Shown piece after piece: positions 44,396 through 56,656 of a DNA stretch of 64,000 bases. How positions within the stretch are numbered: position 1 is the first letter of the stretch; every line of letters starts with the position of its first letter. The notes beneath the pieces were generated by a model. It was not told the origin of the DNA, searched no databases, and saw nothing but the letters and a program-made list of their open reading frames with translations. The stretch is from the NCBI RefSeq assembly GCF_020524345.1, contig NZ_JAIVLH010000011.1, positions 124,001-188,000 on the forward strand, given 5' to 3'. A program made the position numbers and the translations under genes. The DNA comes from Metabacillus niabensis. GTDB taxonomy: Bacteria > Bacillota > Bacilli > Bacillales > Bacillaceae.

Positions 44396-44570
44396 CATGC
44401 TCAGACAAAAGAAGCCCATACTTATATGTATACTCTCAACCATGTTACTAATAGCAGGATCATTGGTTATCTCTCAATTTTACTTTAGTTATAAAGAGGT
44501 ACAATCACTCTCTGGTAGTTGTAAGACCCAAGGAGGCTTTCCTATTATTGAAAGTCTGGTACAAAGATAG
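44388..44570 (+). CDS. Hypothetical 60-residue membrane protein
   Basis: Begins at an ATG that overlaps the stop of the preceding gene by 8 bp; a second ATG three codons on is also possible. One hydrophobic helix (about 10-30) is followed by a short extracytoplasmic-type tail with SGSCKTQGGFPIIE. No family was recognised. Context suggests co-expression with the two-helix membrane protein. It ends 26 bp before a strong terminator. Confidence 0.55.
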   Translation: MDNMLRQKKPILICILSTMLLIAGSLVISQFYFSYKEVQSLSGSCKTQGGFPIIESLVQR

Positions 44571-44596
44571 AATATTTTTATTGTCATGTTGAATAG

Positions 44597-44635
44597 AATA
44601 AAACCGCTTGGAGATGATCTCCAAGCGGTTTTATT
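44597..44635. terminator. Bidirectional terminator before camS end
   Basis: A perfect 18-bp inverted repeat with a TGA loop (core ACCGCTTGGAGA) and A/T flanks. It terminates the plus-strand pair and overlaps the last codon of the convergent camS, ending the pcrB-pcrA-ligA-camS operon. Confidence 0.92.
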
Positions 44636-45818
44636 ATTTATAAATATGAACGGTTGGTTCCTCTTGATTTGGCTCTTTCAAAATGAGTGCTTCCTGACCA
44701 GATGTTGACATAATATTGACTTCTACATTCATGTAATCCGGAAAGTATTCCATGATTTTCCCTGTAACAAATTGAGTAAATGCCACTACTTCTGCTTTTC
44801 CATAAAACTGCATTGGAATTTCAATATCAAGGTAGTTAAGTTCCTCATTCTTGTAAAATGCTTTTCCGATTACACCTGTGTAATTTGGGAAAAACTCTTC
44901 GATATCCTGCTTAAATCGATTAAACATTTGTGCGTCATCTCTGTAGTCTTCTGTTGCTTCCGGTGATGGAAAGAAGTAGTAATCTTCATTTATATCTTCC
45001 CATTTCCCTAAATTGTTTGTTCCCTGTTTTACGGTTGTTTTCGCAATAAAATTACCAGGCACAATTGAGGACTTCTCTTCTTGTTCGTATAAAGCAATAA
45101 CAATAGGCACATTTTCTAATCCGTTTGTATTTCTAACACGATTAATGACTTCCTGTGCAATCTCTTTCCCTTTTGCTAAGACCTCACTTCTACTAATGTT
45201 ATGGTACCTAGCATAACCATCCTCTTGATTAAAGTAGTGCATAGAATTCATCGCTAACCCGATAACAACTCCACCAAGCTCTACGGTATCACCTTCACGG
45301 ATTAAGTAGTTATGTTCAAGCATATGTGCTAAGTAAATAGGATTAGCTGCATTCTGTTGTTCTAGTCCACCTTCACCAGTCAGAGCAGGATTTAATCCTA
45401 AATCCACAAATTCCTCTCCATCTTCTTTCGCTTCTGCTTGTGCCTGTTTCAAGGCATCTCCTGTTAGCTTTCGTTTTAACCAGCTAGTAATAACATCACT
45501 TGTTAAATATTGTCCTTCCTGGTATAGATATTTATCTGTGGAAAATGTCTCCTGCGCAACTCTCATTAATCCTGTTTCAAACTCATCAATATCTAGTCGG
45601 GTATTTAATTGCTCTGAAACTAAGCCTCTTGCTTCCCCTTGCTTAAACGGCAAAATCATTTTGTAATATGAATCTGAAATATTATACTTTGGAATGATCG
45701 CTGTTTCTGTAGATTCATCCTCGGTTTCCTGAACGATTTCCTCTTGCTCTCCGAAATTAGGTGCACAGGCCGTTAAAAATAGTAAGCCTGTTAACACCAT
45801 AACTAGTTTCTTTTTCAA
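44634..45818 (-). CDS. camS: CamS family lipoprotein (YerH type)
   Basis: A 394-residue lipoprotein of the CamS sex-pheromone-precursor family. The lipobox LTACAP gives Cys18 after a basic start and hydrophobic stretch. The mature protein has two alpha/beta halves with VVIGLAMNSMHYF and FPNYTGVIGKAFYKNEELNYLDIEI. In enterococci the cleaved signal peptide yields a pheromone; in Bacillus the role is unknown. It starts at TTG (GAGGTG upstream), 51 bp after ligA, and is the last gene of the pcr operon. Confidence 0.88.
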   Translation of the reverse strand: MKKKLVMVLTGLLFLTACAPNFGEQEEIVQETEDESTETAIIPKYNISDSYYKMILPFKQGEARGLVSEQLNTRLDIDEFETGLMRVAQETFSTDKYLYQEGQYLTSDVITSWLKRKLTGDALKQAQAEAKEDGEEFVDLGLNPALTGEGGLEQQNAANPIYLAHMLEHNYLIREGDTVELGGVVIGLAMNSMHYFNQEDGYARYHNISRSEVLAKGKEIAQEVINRVRNTNGLENVPIVIALYEQEEKSSIVPGNFIAKTTVKQGTNNLGKWEDINEDYYFFPSPEATEDYRDDAQMFNRFKQDIEEFFPNYTGVIGKAFYKNEELNYLDIEIPMQFYGKAEVVAFTQFVTGKIMEYFPDYMNVEVNIMSTSGQEALILKEPNQEEPTVHIYK

Positions 45819-45869
45819 TGTAAGTCCACACCTCTTATTTTTTCCTATTTCACTGGGACGGATTGACGA

Positions 45870-47876
<2,007 letters not shown>

Positions 47877-47910
47877 TCAGATGTCCAATCCTTTCTTCCG
47901 GAACTTTGGT

Positions 47911-50133
47911 TTACACACGATTAATAGGAGCAAATTTAGCAAGGAGACGTTTAATCCCTACTGGACTAGGAAACGCAATATCTAATTCCTTTCCTTCTCC
48001 TGCTCCTTTTACACTTACAACCGTACCAATACCCCATTTTTTATGTTCAGCTTTATCTCCAACCGCCCATGGAAGTTCATCTCCCCCAGTAGAAGATGGT
48101 GTAACAACAGGCCTTGACACTGGCGGACGTTTTTCCTGTCTGCGTGCAGTATTGAATGAAGTTGAAGCTTTTTTCACCTGTTCATTCAAGTTCTCAATTA
48201 ACTCACTTGGAATTTCAGAAATAAATCGTGATTCCGGATTCATGCTCGTCCTACCGAATAATGTACGCATTTGGGCATTTGTTATAAACAGCTCCTGCTC
48301 AGCCCTTGTAATCCCTACATATGCCAGACGGCGTTCTTCCTCCATCTCATCTTCTTCCATTAAAGAACGGCTATGTGGGAAAACTCCTTCCTCAAGTCCA
48401 ATTAAAAAGACAACCGGGAACTCCAGGCCTTTTGCAGAATGAAGTGTCATTAAAACGAGTGCATCACTTTGTTCCTGTTCCTCTTCATCAAGTTTGTCAA
48501 TATCTGATACAAGAGCTAAGTCCGTTAAAAAGGCAACAAGGCTTTTGTCTTCATTTTGCTTCTCAAAAGTTTGAGTAACAGATAAAAACTCATCAATATT
48601 CTCCAGGCGGCTTTGGGCTTCAAGTGTTTTTTCCTGCTTTAGCATGTCTCGATAACCCGACTTTTCAATAATTTCTTCAGCAAGCTCTGTAACAGAAAGA
48701 TAATCCTGCATATTTCCAAGATTTCGAATTAATTCCCGAAACTCTACCATGGCATTAACAACTCTGGCACTTACTCCAATATGTTCAATTTCATCAAGTG
48801 CGCGGAATATAGAGATATCTTGATCGATTGCATAATTTGCAATCCTATCGAAAGATGTGGACCCAACACCACGTTTTGGTACATTGATAACACGGGCCAA
48901 GCTAATGTCGTCATCCGGATTAGCAATTAAACGAAGATATGCTAGTAAATCCTTAATTTCTTTTCGGTCGTAGAACTTAATACCACCAACGATTGTATAA
49001 TTTAAATTTGACTTTAATAATACTTCCTCAATAATACGGGATTGTGCATTTGTACGATACAGAATCGCGATATCAGAGAGCTTCCGTTGTCCTGAATCCA
49101 CCAACTGCTTAATTTTCCCTGCCACAAATTGCCCTTCTGATGCCTCACTATCAGCACGATAGTACGTAATTTTGGGCCCTTGCGGATTTTCCGTCCAAAG
49201 CTTTTTAGGTTTACGATTCGAGTTTTTCTTAATCACTTCATTGGCAGCTTCTAAAATAAGCTTGGTTGAACGATAGTTTTGTTCTAATAAAATAACATTT
49301 GCTTGAGGATAATCCTTCTCAAACGATAAAATATTAGCAATATCTGCTCCACGCCAACGGTAGATTGATTGATCAGAGTCCCCAACAACACATAAATTTT
49401 GAAATCTTGCAGCTAAAAGCTTAACAAGCATATATTGTGCTCTGTTCGTATCTTGATACTCATCAACATGAATATACTGGAACTTTCTCTGATATGTCTC
49501 TAGCACTTCCGGAACACGTTGAAATAATTGAATGGTCGTCATAATAAGGTCGTCAAAGTCAAGTGACTGATTTTTACGGAGTTTCTTTTGATAATCTTTG
49601 TATATATCACTAACGATTTGCTCATAATGACTTCCTGCTTGATTATCAAATTCTTCTGGTGTGATTAGTTCATTCTTGGCACTGCTAATCGATCCTAGTA
49701 TACTTCTTGGATCATACTTTTTAGGATCCAAGTTTCTCTCTTTAAGGACTGATTTTATTACTGACAATTGATCTGTCGTATCAAGAATGGAAAAGTTACG
49801 GTTGATTCCCATTCTGTCACTATCTCTTCGTAAAATTCTTACACACATCGAGTGAAAGGTAGAAATCCAAATATCATCCCCGCCAGAACCTAAAATCCCT
49901 TGGATCCTCTCTCTCATTTCACGAGCAGCTTTATTTGTAAACGTAATCGCCAATATATTCCAAGGGGCAATTTGTTTTTCTGTCATTAAATATGCAATAC
50001 GGTGTGTTAACACTCTTGTTTTTCCACTACCGGCCCCGGCCATAATTAGTAAAGGGCCGTCTGTTGTTTTTACCGCTTTTTGTTGCATATCATTCAAACC
50101 TGCTAATAACTGATTTGATAAAAATTGCAACAT
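47911..50133 (-). CDS. pcrA: ATP-dependent DNA helicase PcrA
   Basis: A 740-residue superfamily-1A 3'-5' helicase. Motifs: Q and I ([20 protein letters not shown]), Ia ([11 protein letters not shown]), II (VDEYQDTN), III ([16 protein letters not shown]), IV (LLEQNYRST), V ([16 protein letters not shown]) and VI ([12 protein letters not shown]). A C-terminal tail ([20 protein letters not shown]) binds RNA polymerase in B. subtilis. It displaces RecA and RNA polymerase during repair and plasmid replication. ATG at 50133 is used because AAAGGA lies 8 bp upstream. Confidence 0.97.
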   Translation of the reverse strand: MLQFLSNQLLAGLNDMQQKAVKTTDGPLLIMAGAGSGKTRVLTHRIAYLMTEKQIAPWNILAITFTNKAAREMRERIQGILGSGGDDIWISTFHSMCVRILRRDSDRMGINRNFSILDTTDQLSVIKSVLKERNLDPKKYDPRSILGSISSAKNELITPEEFDNQAGSHYEQIVSDIYKDYQKKLRKNQSLDFDDLIMTTIQLFQRVPEVLETYQRKFQYIHVDEYQDTNRAQYMLVKLLAARFQNLCVVGDSDQSIYRWRGADIANILSFEKDYPQANVILLEQNYRSTKLILEAANEVIKKNSNRKPKKLWTENPQGPKITYYRADSEASEGQFVAGKIKQLVDSGQRKLSDIAILYRTNAQSRIIEEVLLKSNLNYTIVGGIKFYDRKEIKDLLAYLRLIANPDDDISLARVINVPKRGVGSTSFDRIANYAIDQDISIFRALDEIEHIGVSARVVNAMVEFRELIRNLGNMQDYLSVTELAEEIIEKSGYRDMLKQEKTLEAQSRLENIDEFLSVTQTFEKQNEDKSLVAFLTDLALVSDIDKLDEEEQEQSDALVLMTLHSAKGLEFPVVFLIGLEEGVFPHSRSLMEEDEMEEERRLAYVGITRAEQELFITNAQMRTLFGRTSMNPESRFISEIPSELIENLNEQVKKASTSFNTARRQEKRPPVSRPVVTPSSTGGDELPWAVGDKAEHKKWGIGTVVSVKGAGEGKELDIAFPSPVGIKRLLAKFAPINRV

Positions 50134-50189
50134 CCTCACCATCCTTTATAAAAACATATGTTCTATTTTAACGTCATCACAAAAAACCT

Positions 50190-50388
50190 TCAACTAAGAA
50201 AAGCGCAAGCGACTTGATCAGCCTAGGGCAAATAAGACGCGAATGACAGAAGACGTTCTTTGTCTTCAATTCATTTGTGACTAGACCCTAGAGACAGTCC
50301 AAAATTGCGAGTCAATCTCCACTTCTGCACTTGAACACCCTGTGCGCTCTATATGGCTAGGCGCTGGAGCTAGACACTCAACTAAGAA
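50190..50388 (+). repeat. Dispersed intergenic repeat, copy A
   Basis: Starts AAAAGCGCAAGCG at 50199. Over 81 bp (50199-50279) it matches copy B (complement of 56571-56652) with 3 mismatches and one gap. It also shares TGGCTAGGCGCTGG near 50352-50366. TCAACTAAGAA flanks it exactly at 50190-50200 and 50378-50388. It lies between pcrB and pcrA. The middle folds as GAAGAC...GTCTTC hairpin. No ORF is present. Confidence 0.8.
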
Positions 50389-50463
50389 CAAAACTGGTAA
50401 AAACTCCTGAAGCTGGAGTCAACGCGTTAGCTGATGAATCAAAATAGAATATATTAATTTTAT

Positions 50464-51150
50464 TTATTCTTTAACTGCATCCACAGTCTTTAATGCTGCT
50501 GGTAAATTTTCATATATAACATTGCCCACTACAACCACATCTGCATATTGAGCAAATTCCTTAGCTTCCTCAGGAGTTGAAATTCCACCGCCATAGAATA
50601 GCTTTGTGTGATTTAACACCTTTTTTGTTTGCTCGACAACAGTAATATCCCCAAGTTTACCGCTATATTCCAAATAGAAGATCGGTAAGTGATACATATT
50701 TTCTGCTACACGGGCATAAGCCTTCACATCTTCAATGGACAATTCTGTATTTGCACCTGTTAAAGCTGCTGCTTTACATTCCGGATTAAGAATACAGTAG
50801 CCCTCAACAAGAATTTCATCCCAATTCATAATCTCGCCATATTCCTTAACAGCTTCATGATGTAGCTCCATCATCCACTTCGTTTCTTTACTATTTAAAA
50901 CAGTTGGAATGAAGTACAAATCAAAACCGGGAATAATGGATTCTGCTGTGGAAACTTCCAAAACACAAGGGATAAGATAGCGTCTAATTCTCGCCATTAA
51001 GTTCAATACATTATCCTCTGTGATATTATCACTTCCACCGACTAAAATTGCATCCGTACCGGATTCACAGATCTTCTCTAACTCTTCATCATTTATCTCT
51101 TTATCAGGATCGAGTTTAAACACATGCTTCCACTCGGTAATATCGTACAT
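50464..51150 (-). CDS. pcrB: Heptaprenylglyceryl phosphate synthase PcrB
   Basis: A 228-residue TIM-barrel prenyltransferase. KLDPDKEI at the start, [23 protein letters not shown] and [16 protein letters not shown] with [12 protein letters not shown] at the phosphate site are characteristic. It couples heptaprenyl diphosphate to sn-glycerol-1-phosphate, giving archaeal-type ether lipids in Bacillus. ATG at 51150 (GGAGG 8 bp upstream) gives the remembered B. subtilis length. The next gene, pcrA, is separated by a 330-bp gap holding the dispersed repeat. Confidence 0.95.
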   Translation of the reverse strand: MYDITEWKHVFKLDPDKEINDEELEKICESGTDAILVGGSDNITEDNVLNLMARIRRYLIPCVLEVSTAESIIPGFDLYFIPTVLNSKETKWMMELHHEAVKEYGEIMNWDEILVEGYCILNPECKAAALTGANTELSIEDVKAYARVAENMYHLPIFYLEYSGKLGDITVVEQTKKVLNHTKLFYGGGISTPEEAKEFAQYADVVVVGNVIYENLPAALKTVDAVKE

Positions 51151-51381
51151 GCTGGATTCCTCCATTCAAAAACATCCATTTCCCTATTATAGCAAATTAC
51201 ATGCTAGCAAAAAACTTAAAAGAGAAGGAAGATGTTTGAAGTTTTAGGCTGTTTTCGCAAACTTTATTCTTCGTACTTTGAGTTGAGTTAGGTTTTTTAA
51301 AAAGCACTTATTAAAAGGTACCAATCTTATAGAAAGGTCATAATCATAGTTTTAAAAGTGTCTTTAAAGAGGGCAAATAAA

Positions 51382-51404
51382 AAACACCACATATTGTGGT
51401 GTTT
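51382..51404 (-). terminator. Terminator after yerC
   Basis: AAACACCACA and TGTGGTGTTT form a perfect 10-bp stem with a 3-nt loop and T-run on the minus strand, 6 bp beyond the yerC stop. Confidence 0.88.
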
Positions 51405-51410
51405 ATCTAT

Positions 51411-51725
51411 TTATTCAACTTCTTCTGATTCCTTATTGCCATGAACACGTTCCAATGCCATTGTGTAGGCATCATTTCCATAGTTTAAGCAACGCTTGAC
51501 ACGTGAAATAGTGGCTGTGCTGGCACCTGTTTCTGTTTCGATTTTATGATAGGTATTGCCTTCACGCAGCATTCTAGCAACCTCCAGCCTCTGTGCCAGG
51601 GATTGAATTTCATTGACTGTACATAAATCATCAAAAAAACGATAGCATTCCTCAAGGTCTTTTAATGACAAAATAGATTGAAAAAGCTGATCAAGCTCTT
51701 TTCCGCGAAGCTTTTCTATTTGCAT
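51411..51725 (-). CDS. yerC: TrpR-like YerC/YecD family protein
   Basis: A 104-residue all-helical DNA-binding-type protein of the TrpR superfamily YerC/YecD group. The helix-turn-helix EIQSLAQRLEVARMLREGNT with YHKIETETGASTATISRVKR (about 38-78) is clear. Its regulatory target is not established from the sequence. It follows yerB by 14 bp with GGAG before the ATG, as in B. subtilis, and is closed by a terminator. Confidence 0.92.
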   Translation of the reverse strand: MQIEKLRGKELDQLFQSILSLKDLEECYRFFDDLCTVNEIQSLAQRLEVARMLREGNTYHKIETETGASTATISRVKRCLNYGNDAYTMALERVHGNKESEEVE

Positions 51726-51739
51726 AATTCATTCTCCTT

Positions 51740-52792
51740 TTATTCTTGCGATTGAATTAGAAACATATCTAAATTTGGTACAATATTAATCCATGTTTTT
51801 CCCGGAACAAACTTTACGATGTTCCCGTCTTTTACAGGTAAAATCCTACCATCTTCATTTACCCATTCTACCTCTTGCATCAAACCATTTTGAAGTAATA
51901 AAGCTCTTCCTCCAGACGTCAAATCAATTCCTCGTCTTCCATAATCATCTACTATGTTATGATCCATTTCTACTACAAAAATATTAGAAAGTTTTACAGG
52001 CGCATTATTTTCAAGATCAACTGTTTGTTGAGTGTCACTATAGCGACTATAGACCTTATCAGTTTGATTATACTCGTAAGTTGCCTGCCAGGTTTGGGAA
52101 TTGTCATATTTGATAACAAACTTGTTAACATGATCCCCTTCTAAATTAAGTACTTCTTCTTCAGATAAAAATTCAAAGGGTTCTACTTCTGCTGCCACTT
52201 CATATTGTTTGGAAATAGCACCTTCTAAAATATTTTCTTTTGATATATAGGAGTTGTGCGGTGCTTTCCGGTGGTCAGCTCTCCAAAAAAGCGTTCCATC
52301 GTATTCCATACCATTTAAGGAATCGACTTCACCGTTTGTTAGCTTTACTAACGCATCCGGGCTATAGCCGTGGGCAATATAAAGGGAATCATATCCTTTA
52401 CTTAAATCAATAAAATAAGGTCTTGCACTTCTTACAGGCCCGATTATATCAGGTATATCACTTTGAAAGACAGCTAAAAACCTGGTAATATTTCCTTCAG
52501 CTAAGACTTCATAGACAATGTCAGCTTTTGATAACCCTGATTGCGGTCTTGCAGCAGGGTGATTGTTAATCATCACACTAACTGGACGTTGTGTGATATT
52601 TTGTTCATCTGTTTCTAAACCTGTTAATGGCGAGACAACGCTTTCTTCAACTACTTCCACTACTGGTTCTTCTATTTGTTCGGATGCTTCACCATTATCC
52701 GGAATACTTTGCTCTTGTGATTCATCATTACTGCAGGCACTCATAAATACACATATTGAATAGAAAGCGACCGCAAATTTTACATTCCTCAA
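51740..52792 (-). CDS. yerB: DUF3048 lipoprotein YerB
   Basis: A 350-residue lipoprotein. The signal ends in the lipobox FMSACSN (Cys20), followed by an acidic linker and the DUF3048 domain with VSPLTGLE, RPVSVMINNHPAARPQSGLS, IIGPVRSARPYF, and a C-terminal half with KAPHNSYISKE. Function is unknown; the protein should be anchored outside the membrane. It starts at TTG with AAGG upstream; no ATG fits the frame. It sits between yerA and yerC as in B. subtilis. Confidence 0.9.
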   Translation of the reverse strand: MRNVKFAVAFYSICVFMSACSNDESQEQSIPDNGEASEQIEEPVVEVVEESVVSPLTGLETDEQNITQRPVSVMINNHPAARPQSGLSKADIVYEVLAEGNITRFLAVFQSDIPDIIGPVRSARPYFIDLSKGYDSLYIAHGYSPDALVKLTNGEVDSLNGMEYDGTLFWRADHRKAPHNSYISKENILEGAISKQYEVAAEVEPFEFLSEEEVLNLEGDHVNKFVIKYDNSQTWQATYEYNQTDKVYSRYSDTQQTVDLENNAPVKLSNIFVVEMDHNIVDDYGRRGIDLTSGGRALLLQNGLMQEVEWVNEDGRILPVKDGNIVKFVPGKTWINIVPNLDMFLIQSQE

Positions 52793-52828
52793 ACTAACAC
52801 AACCTTATCTAATTTCCACTTTTATATT

Positions 52829-54571
52829 TTAACGCATTATAGATGGAAAGAGTACCGTTTTTTTCATTACATCAAATATACCTCTTGGTGTAATTCGTAT
52901 ATAGGGTAAATGAGTTGATGATAAAAAAAGCAAAGAATAAATCGGATCATCAAATCGGTATCCTCTCTCTTTTAATAGGTTATTTAATTTCTTTTGCTTT
53001 GTTATAACCTTTTCGAGTACTTCTTGGGAAGCTCCACCATTTAACCTTAAAGGCATTTCAAATATGATGCGCTCATTCTCAGTTAATACAATGCCTCCAC
53101 CTATATCTTTCATTCGTGCAAAAGCTGACAGCATTTCTTTTTTATTTTTGCCGATCACAATAATATCACCTGTTGTTGAATATGAACTGGCAAAACCCTG
53201 CACTTTATTTGAAAAGCCTTTGATTACAGTATTAATCCGCCATTCCCCATTACGGTCGATTAATGCTAAAAAGCTTTCATCATGATCTTCCGAAAGTACA
53301 TCGGAGGAACTGTCAATTGTAACTGAGTATGGCTCCATTATGACAGCATTACGCATTTTCATTCCCATTGGCATCGAAAATTGCAAATCATCAATGAGTA
53401 AATCCCACTTTATTTCAGCAGGTTCCAACCCATATTGTCCCCAGTCCACATCATCGTTATATTGCTGAATCTCTCTGTTTTTCACCAGCCATTTTCCCTT
53501 TGACATAACCGATAGAGGATCAGGATTATCAATATTTTCAAGGATGTTTAACGTTGCCATACGCCCCGGAGCAATAACACCGATGCGATCTTCCAGCTGA
53601 TAATACCTGGCAATATTAAATGAAGCCATGTGATAAGCATCTATCGCAGGAACATTACAGTCCAAAGCGATGTCTATACACGTATTTATCATTCCACTTT
53701 CATAAAAAGTCGGTGTTGAGCCATCGGTTGTGAAATAGACATGATCATATACTGAAAGTCCCTCATTTTGCACTTCTTTTAATAACTTCTCCAGGTCCGG
53801 GCGAATAGATGATTGTCTTAATGCAGCAGTATACCCCATCTTTAAACGGTTCATCACATCTTTTCCTGTCATTGATTCATGATCACTGTCAACTCCAAAT
53901 AACTTCATTTTTGTTAACGTATTATTAGAAGCACCTGGAAAATGCCCTTCTATTCGTTTTCCCCTTCGTTTTGTTTCCTGCAACCAATACAGAATCCAAT
54001 CATCTCCATCAGCAAGCTTTGGCCATCCTGTTAACTCGCCACCCTGAAGAACTGACTTATGCTCTAACCATTTTCGAACAAAATCATGTGAAAAGACCTT
54101 TTCCTCAGAGTGCACCTCTGTTTGCAAATCAAACCTGGCCCACCAGAAATAGTGATAAGGCAGCTTTTCCATATCATCCATAAAAGTAAGCGCTTTCTTT
54201 TTACTGGACTGCAAAAGAAGAAAAAGATTATCGCCTATAAATGTTGTTGTTCCTGTTTGTGACACATATCTTGCTAAGGATTGGGGATTATATAACTGAA
54301 ATGGATGTGCGTGTGGTTCAATATATCCTGGCACAATCACATTGGAAGCGCAATCAATTACTTCCATCTGAAATGTCTGCTCGGGTATTTTGTCCCCCAC
54401 ATAAACAATGCGATCTTCATAGATCCAAATATTTGCTTTCACCCATTGTCTTAAATATGAGTTAAGATATGTTGCATTTTTAAGCACAACTGTTGGAGCT
54501 AAATGATTCGTTAATACCTCTATTTGTTTTCGTATCTGACTATTTTTCCATTGAAATTTTTGCTCGGTCAT
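52829..54571 (-). CDS. yerA: Adenine deaminase-related amidohydrolase YerA
   Basis: A 580-residue member of the adenine deaminase family, equal in length to remembered B. subtilis YerA. PGYIEPHAHPF (about 80-90) holds the metal-binding His pair, and the central GHFPGASNN and DSDHESMTG carry further ligands typical of Ade. The C-terminal domain has GGIVLTENERIIFEMPLRLNGG. Bona fide AdeC hydrolyses adenine to hypoxanthine; substrate of YerA is less certain. It is the first gene of yerA-yerB-yerC. Confidence 0.88.
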   Translation of the reverse strand: MTEQKFQWKNSQIRKQIEVLTNHLAPTVVLKNATYLNSYLRQWVKANIWIYEDRIVYVGDKIPEQTFQMEVIDCASNVIVPGYIEPHAHPFQLYNPQSLARYVSQTGTTTFIGDNLFLLLQSSKKKALTFMDDMEKLPYHYFWWARFDLQTEVHSEEKVFSHDFVRKWLEHKSVLQGGELTGWPKLADGDDWILYWLQETKRRGKRIEGHFPGASNNTLTKMKLFGVDSDHESMTGKDVMNRLKMGYTAALRQSSIRPDLEKLLKEVQNEGLSVYDHVYFTTDGSTPTFYESGMINTCIDIALDCNVPAIDAYHMASFNIARYYQLEDRIGVIAPGRMATLNILENIDNPDPLSVMSKGKWLVKNREIQQYNDDVDWGQYGLEPAEIKWDLLIDDLQFSMPMGMKMRNAVIMEPYSVTIDSSSDVLSEDHDESFLALIDRNGEWRINTVIKGFSNKVQGFASSYSTTGDIIVIGKNKKEMLSAFARMKDIGGGIVLTENERIIFEMPLRLNGGASQEVLEKVITKQKKLNNLLKERGYRFDDPIYSLLFLSSTHLPYIRITPRGIFDVMKKTVLFPSIMR

Positions 54572-54680
54572 AAAAGACCCTCCATTTTCTAGTTACTACT
54601 TAGATACTATGTTAACATATGGAATTTATTAACGCATTAAAGATTTTATTTCAATTTTATGACAATTAGGGAGGCTTATG

Positions 54681-54956
54681 ATGGTTAGACCAAATATCGG
54701 GATTGTTAATGCGCTTATTCGGATTACTTGTGGGCTATCTGTATTAGCATGGGCGACATCAAAATATTGTAAGAATCCTTGGAGAGATTCTTATCTTATT
54801 GCGATCATACTTGGCGCAATGAAGGTTGGAGAAGGTATTCTGCGTTTTTGCCCAATCACCTATTTGTTTGAAAATAGGGATACTTATTTCTTTGAAGATG
54901 ATGATGAAGATTATTTTGGTGAAGATGTGGAGGAAGTTACGTATAATCCTTCATAA
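54681..54956 (+). CDS. DUF2892 (YgaP-like) inner membrane protein
   Basis: A 91-residue protein. NIGIVNALIRITCGLSVLAWA and MKVGEGILRFCPITYLF are typical of the two-helix DUF2892/YgaP membrane domain, followed by a very acidic tail (about 68-88) rich in Asp and Glu. No rhodanese domain is attached. ATG at 54681 is 6 bp from GGGAGG; the ATG just before is only 3 bp away. Function is unknown. Confidence 0.75.
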   Translation: MVRPNIGIVNALIRITCGLSVLAWATSKYCKNPWRDSYLIAIILGAMKVGEGILRFCPITYLFENRDTYFFEDDDEDYFGEDVEEVTYNPS

Positions 54957-54965
54957 AAATAAATT

Positions 54966-54985
54966 GGGACTGGCCTAGCCAGCCC
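54966..54985 (+). terminator. Short GC-rich hairpin after the DUF2892 gene
   Basis: GGGACTGGC and GCCAGCCC pair with one bulge around a CTA loop, 10 bp after the stop. The T-rich stretch after it is weak (CTTATTCT). Confidence 0.55.
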
Positions 54986-55015
54986 CTTATTCTATCGTTT
55001 TAGGAGGTGTTGCAC

Positions 55016-56387
<1,372 letters not shown>

Positions 56388-56390
56388 TTA

Positions 56391-56426
56391 AAACATCCAA
56401 GAGCCAGTTCAACTGGCTCCATGTTT
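56391..56426 (-). terminator. Hairpin between purH and purD
   Basis: AAACAT/ATGTTT and GAGCCAG/CTGGCTC pair around a short loop; TTTTAAAAAC follows on the minus strand. It could act as a terminator or attenuator within the pur operon. Confidence 0.5.
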
Positions 56427-56463
56427 ATCGTTTGGGAAATTATAAAATTCTTAAACTGTAGAT

Positions 56464-56652
56464 AAGCGCTTTAACATCCAGCTCCGAAGCACAGGATGTG
56501 CAAGTGCAGTCAATGCGACAGGACGTCGCGTGTTTTGACTGCCAGCGCCTAGCCACTCAAGGTCATAAGCCACAAATGAATTGAAGACAAAGAACGTCTT
56601 CTATTCATTTGCGTCTTATTTGCCCTAGGCTGATCAAGGCGCTTGCGCTTTT
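56464..56652 (-). repeat. Dispersed intergenic repeat, copy B
   Basis: Inverted relative to copy A at 50190-50388. On the minus strand it starts AAAAGCGCAAGCGCC. CAAATGAAT and GAAGAC pair with GTCTTC and ATTCATTTG to form a long stem with a 7-nt loop (about 56571-56612). The distal half contains TGGCTAGGCGCTGG and a variable part. It fills the purH-purD gap and has no ORF. Confidence 0.8.
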
Positions 56653-56656
56653 GTCC

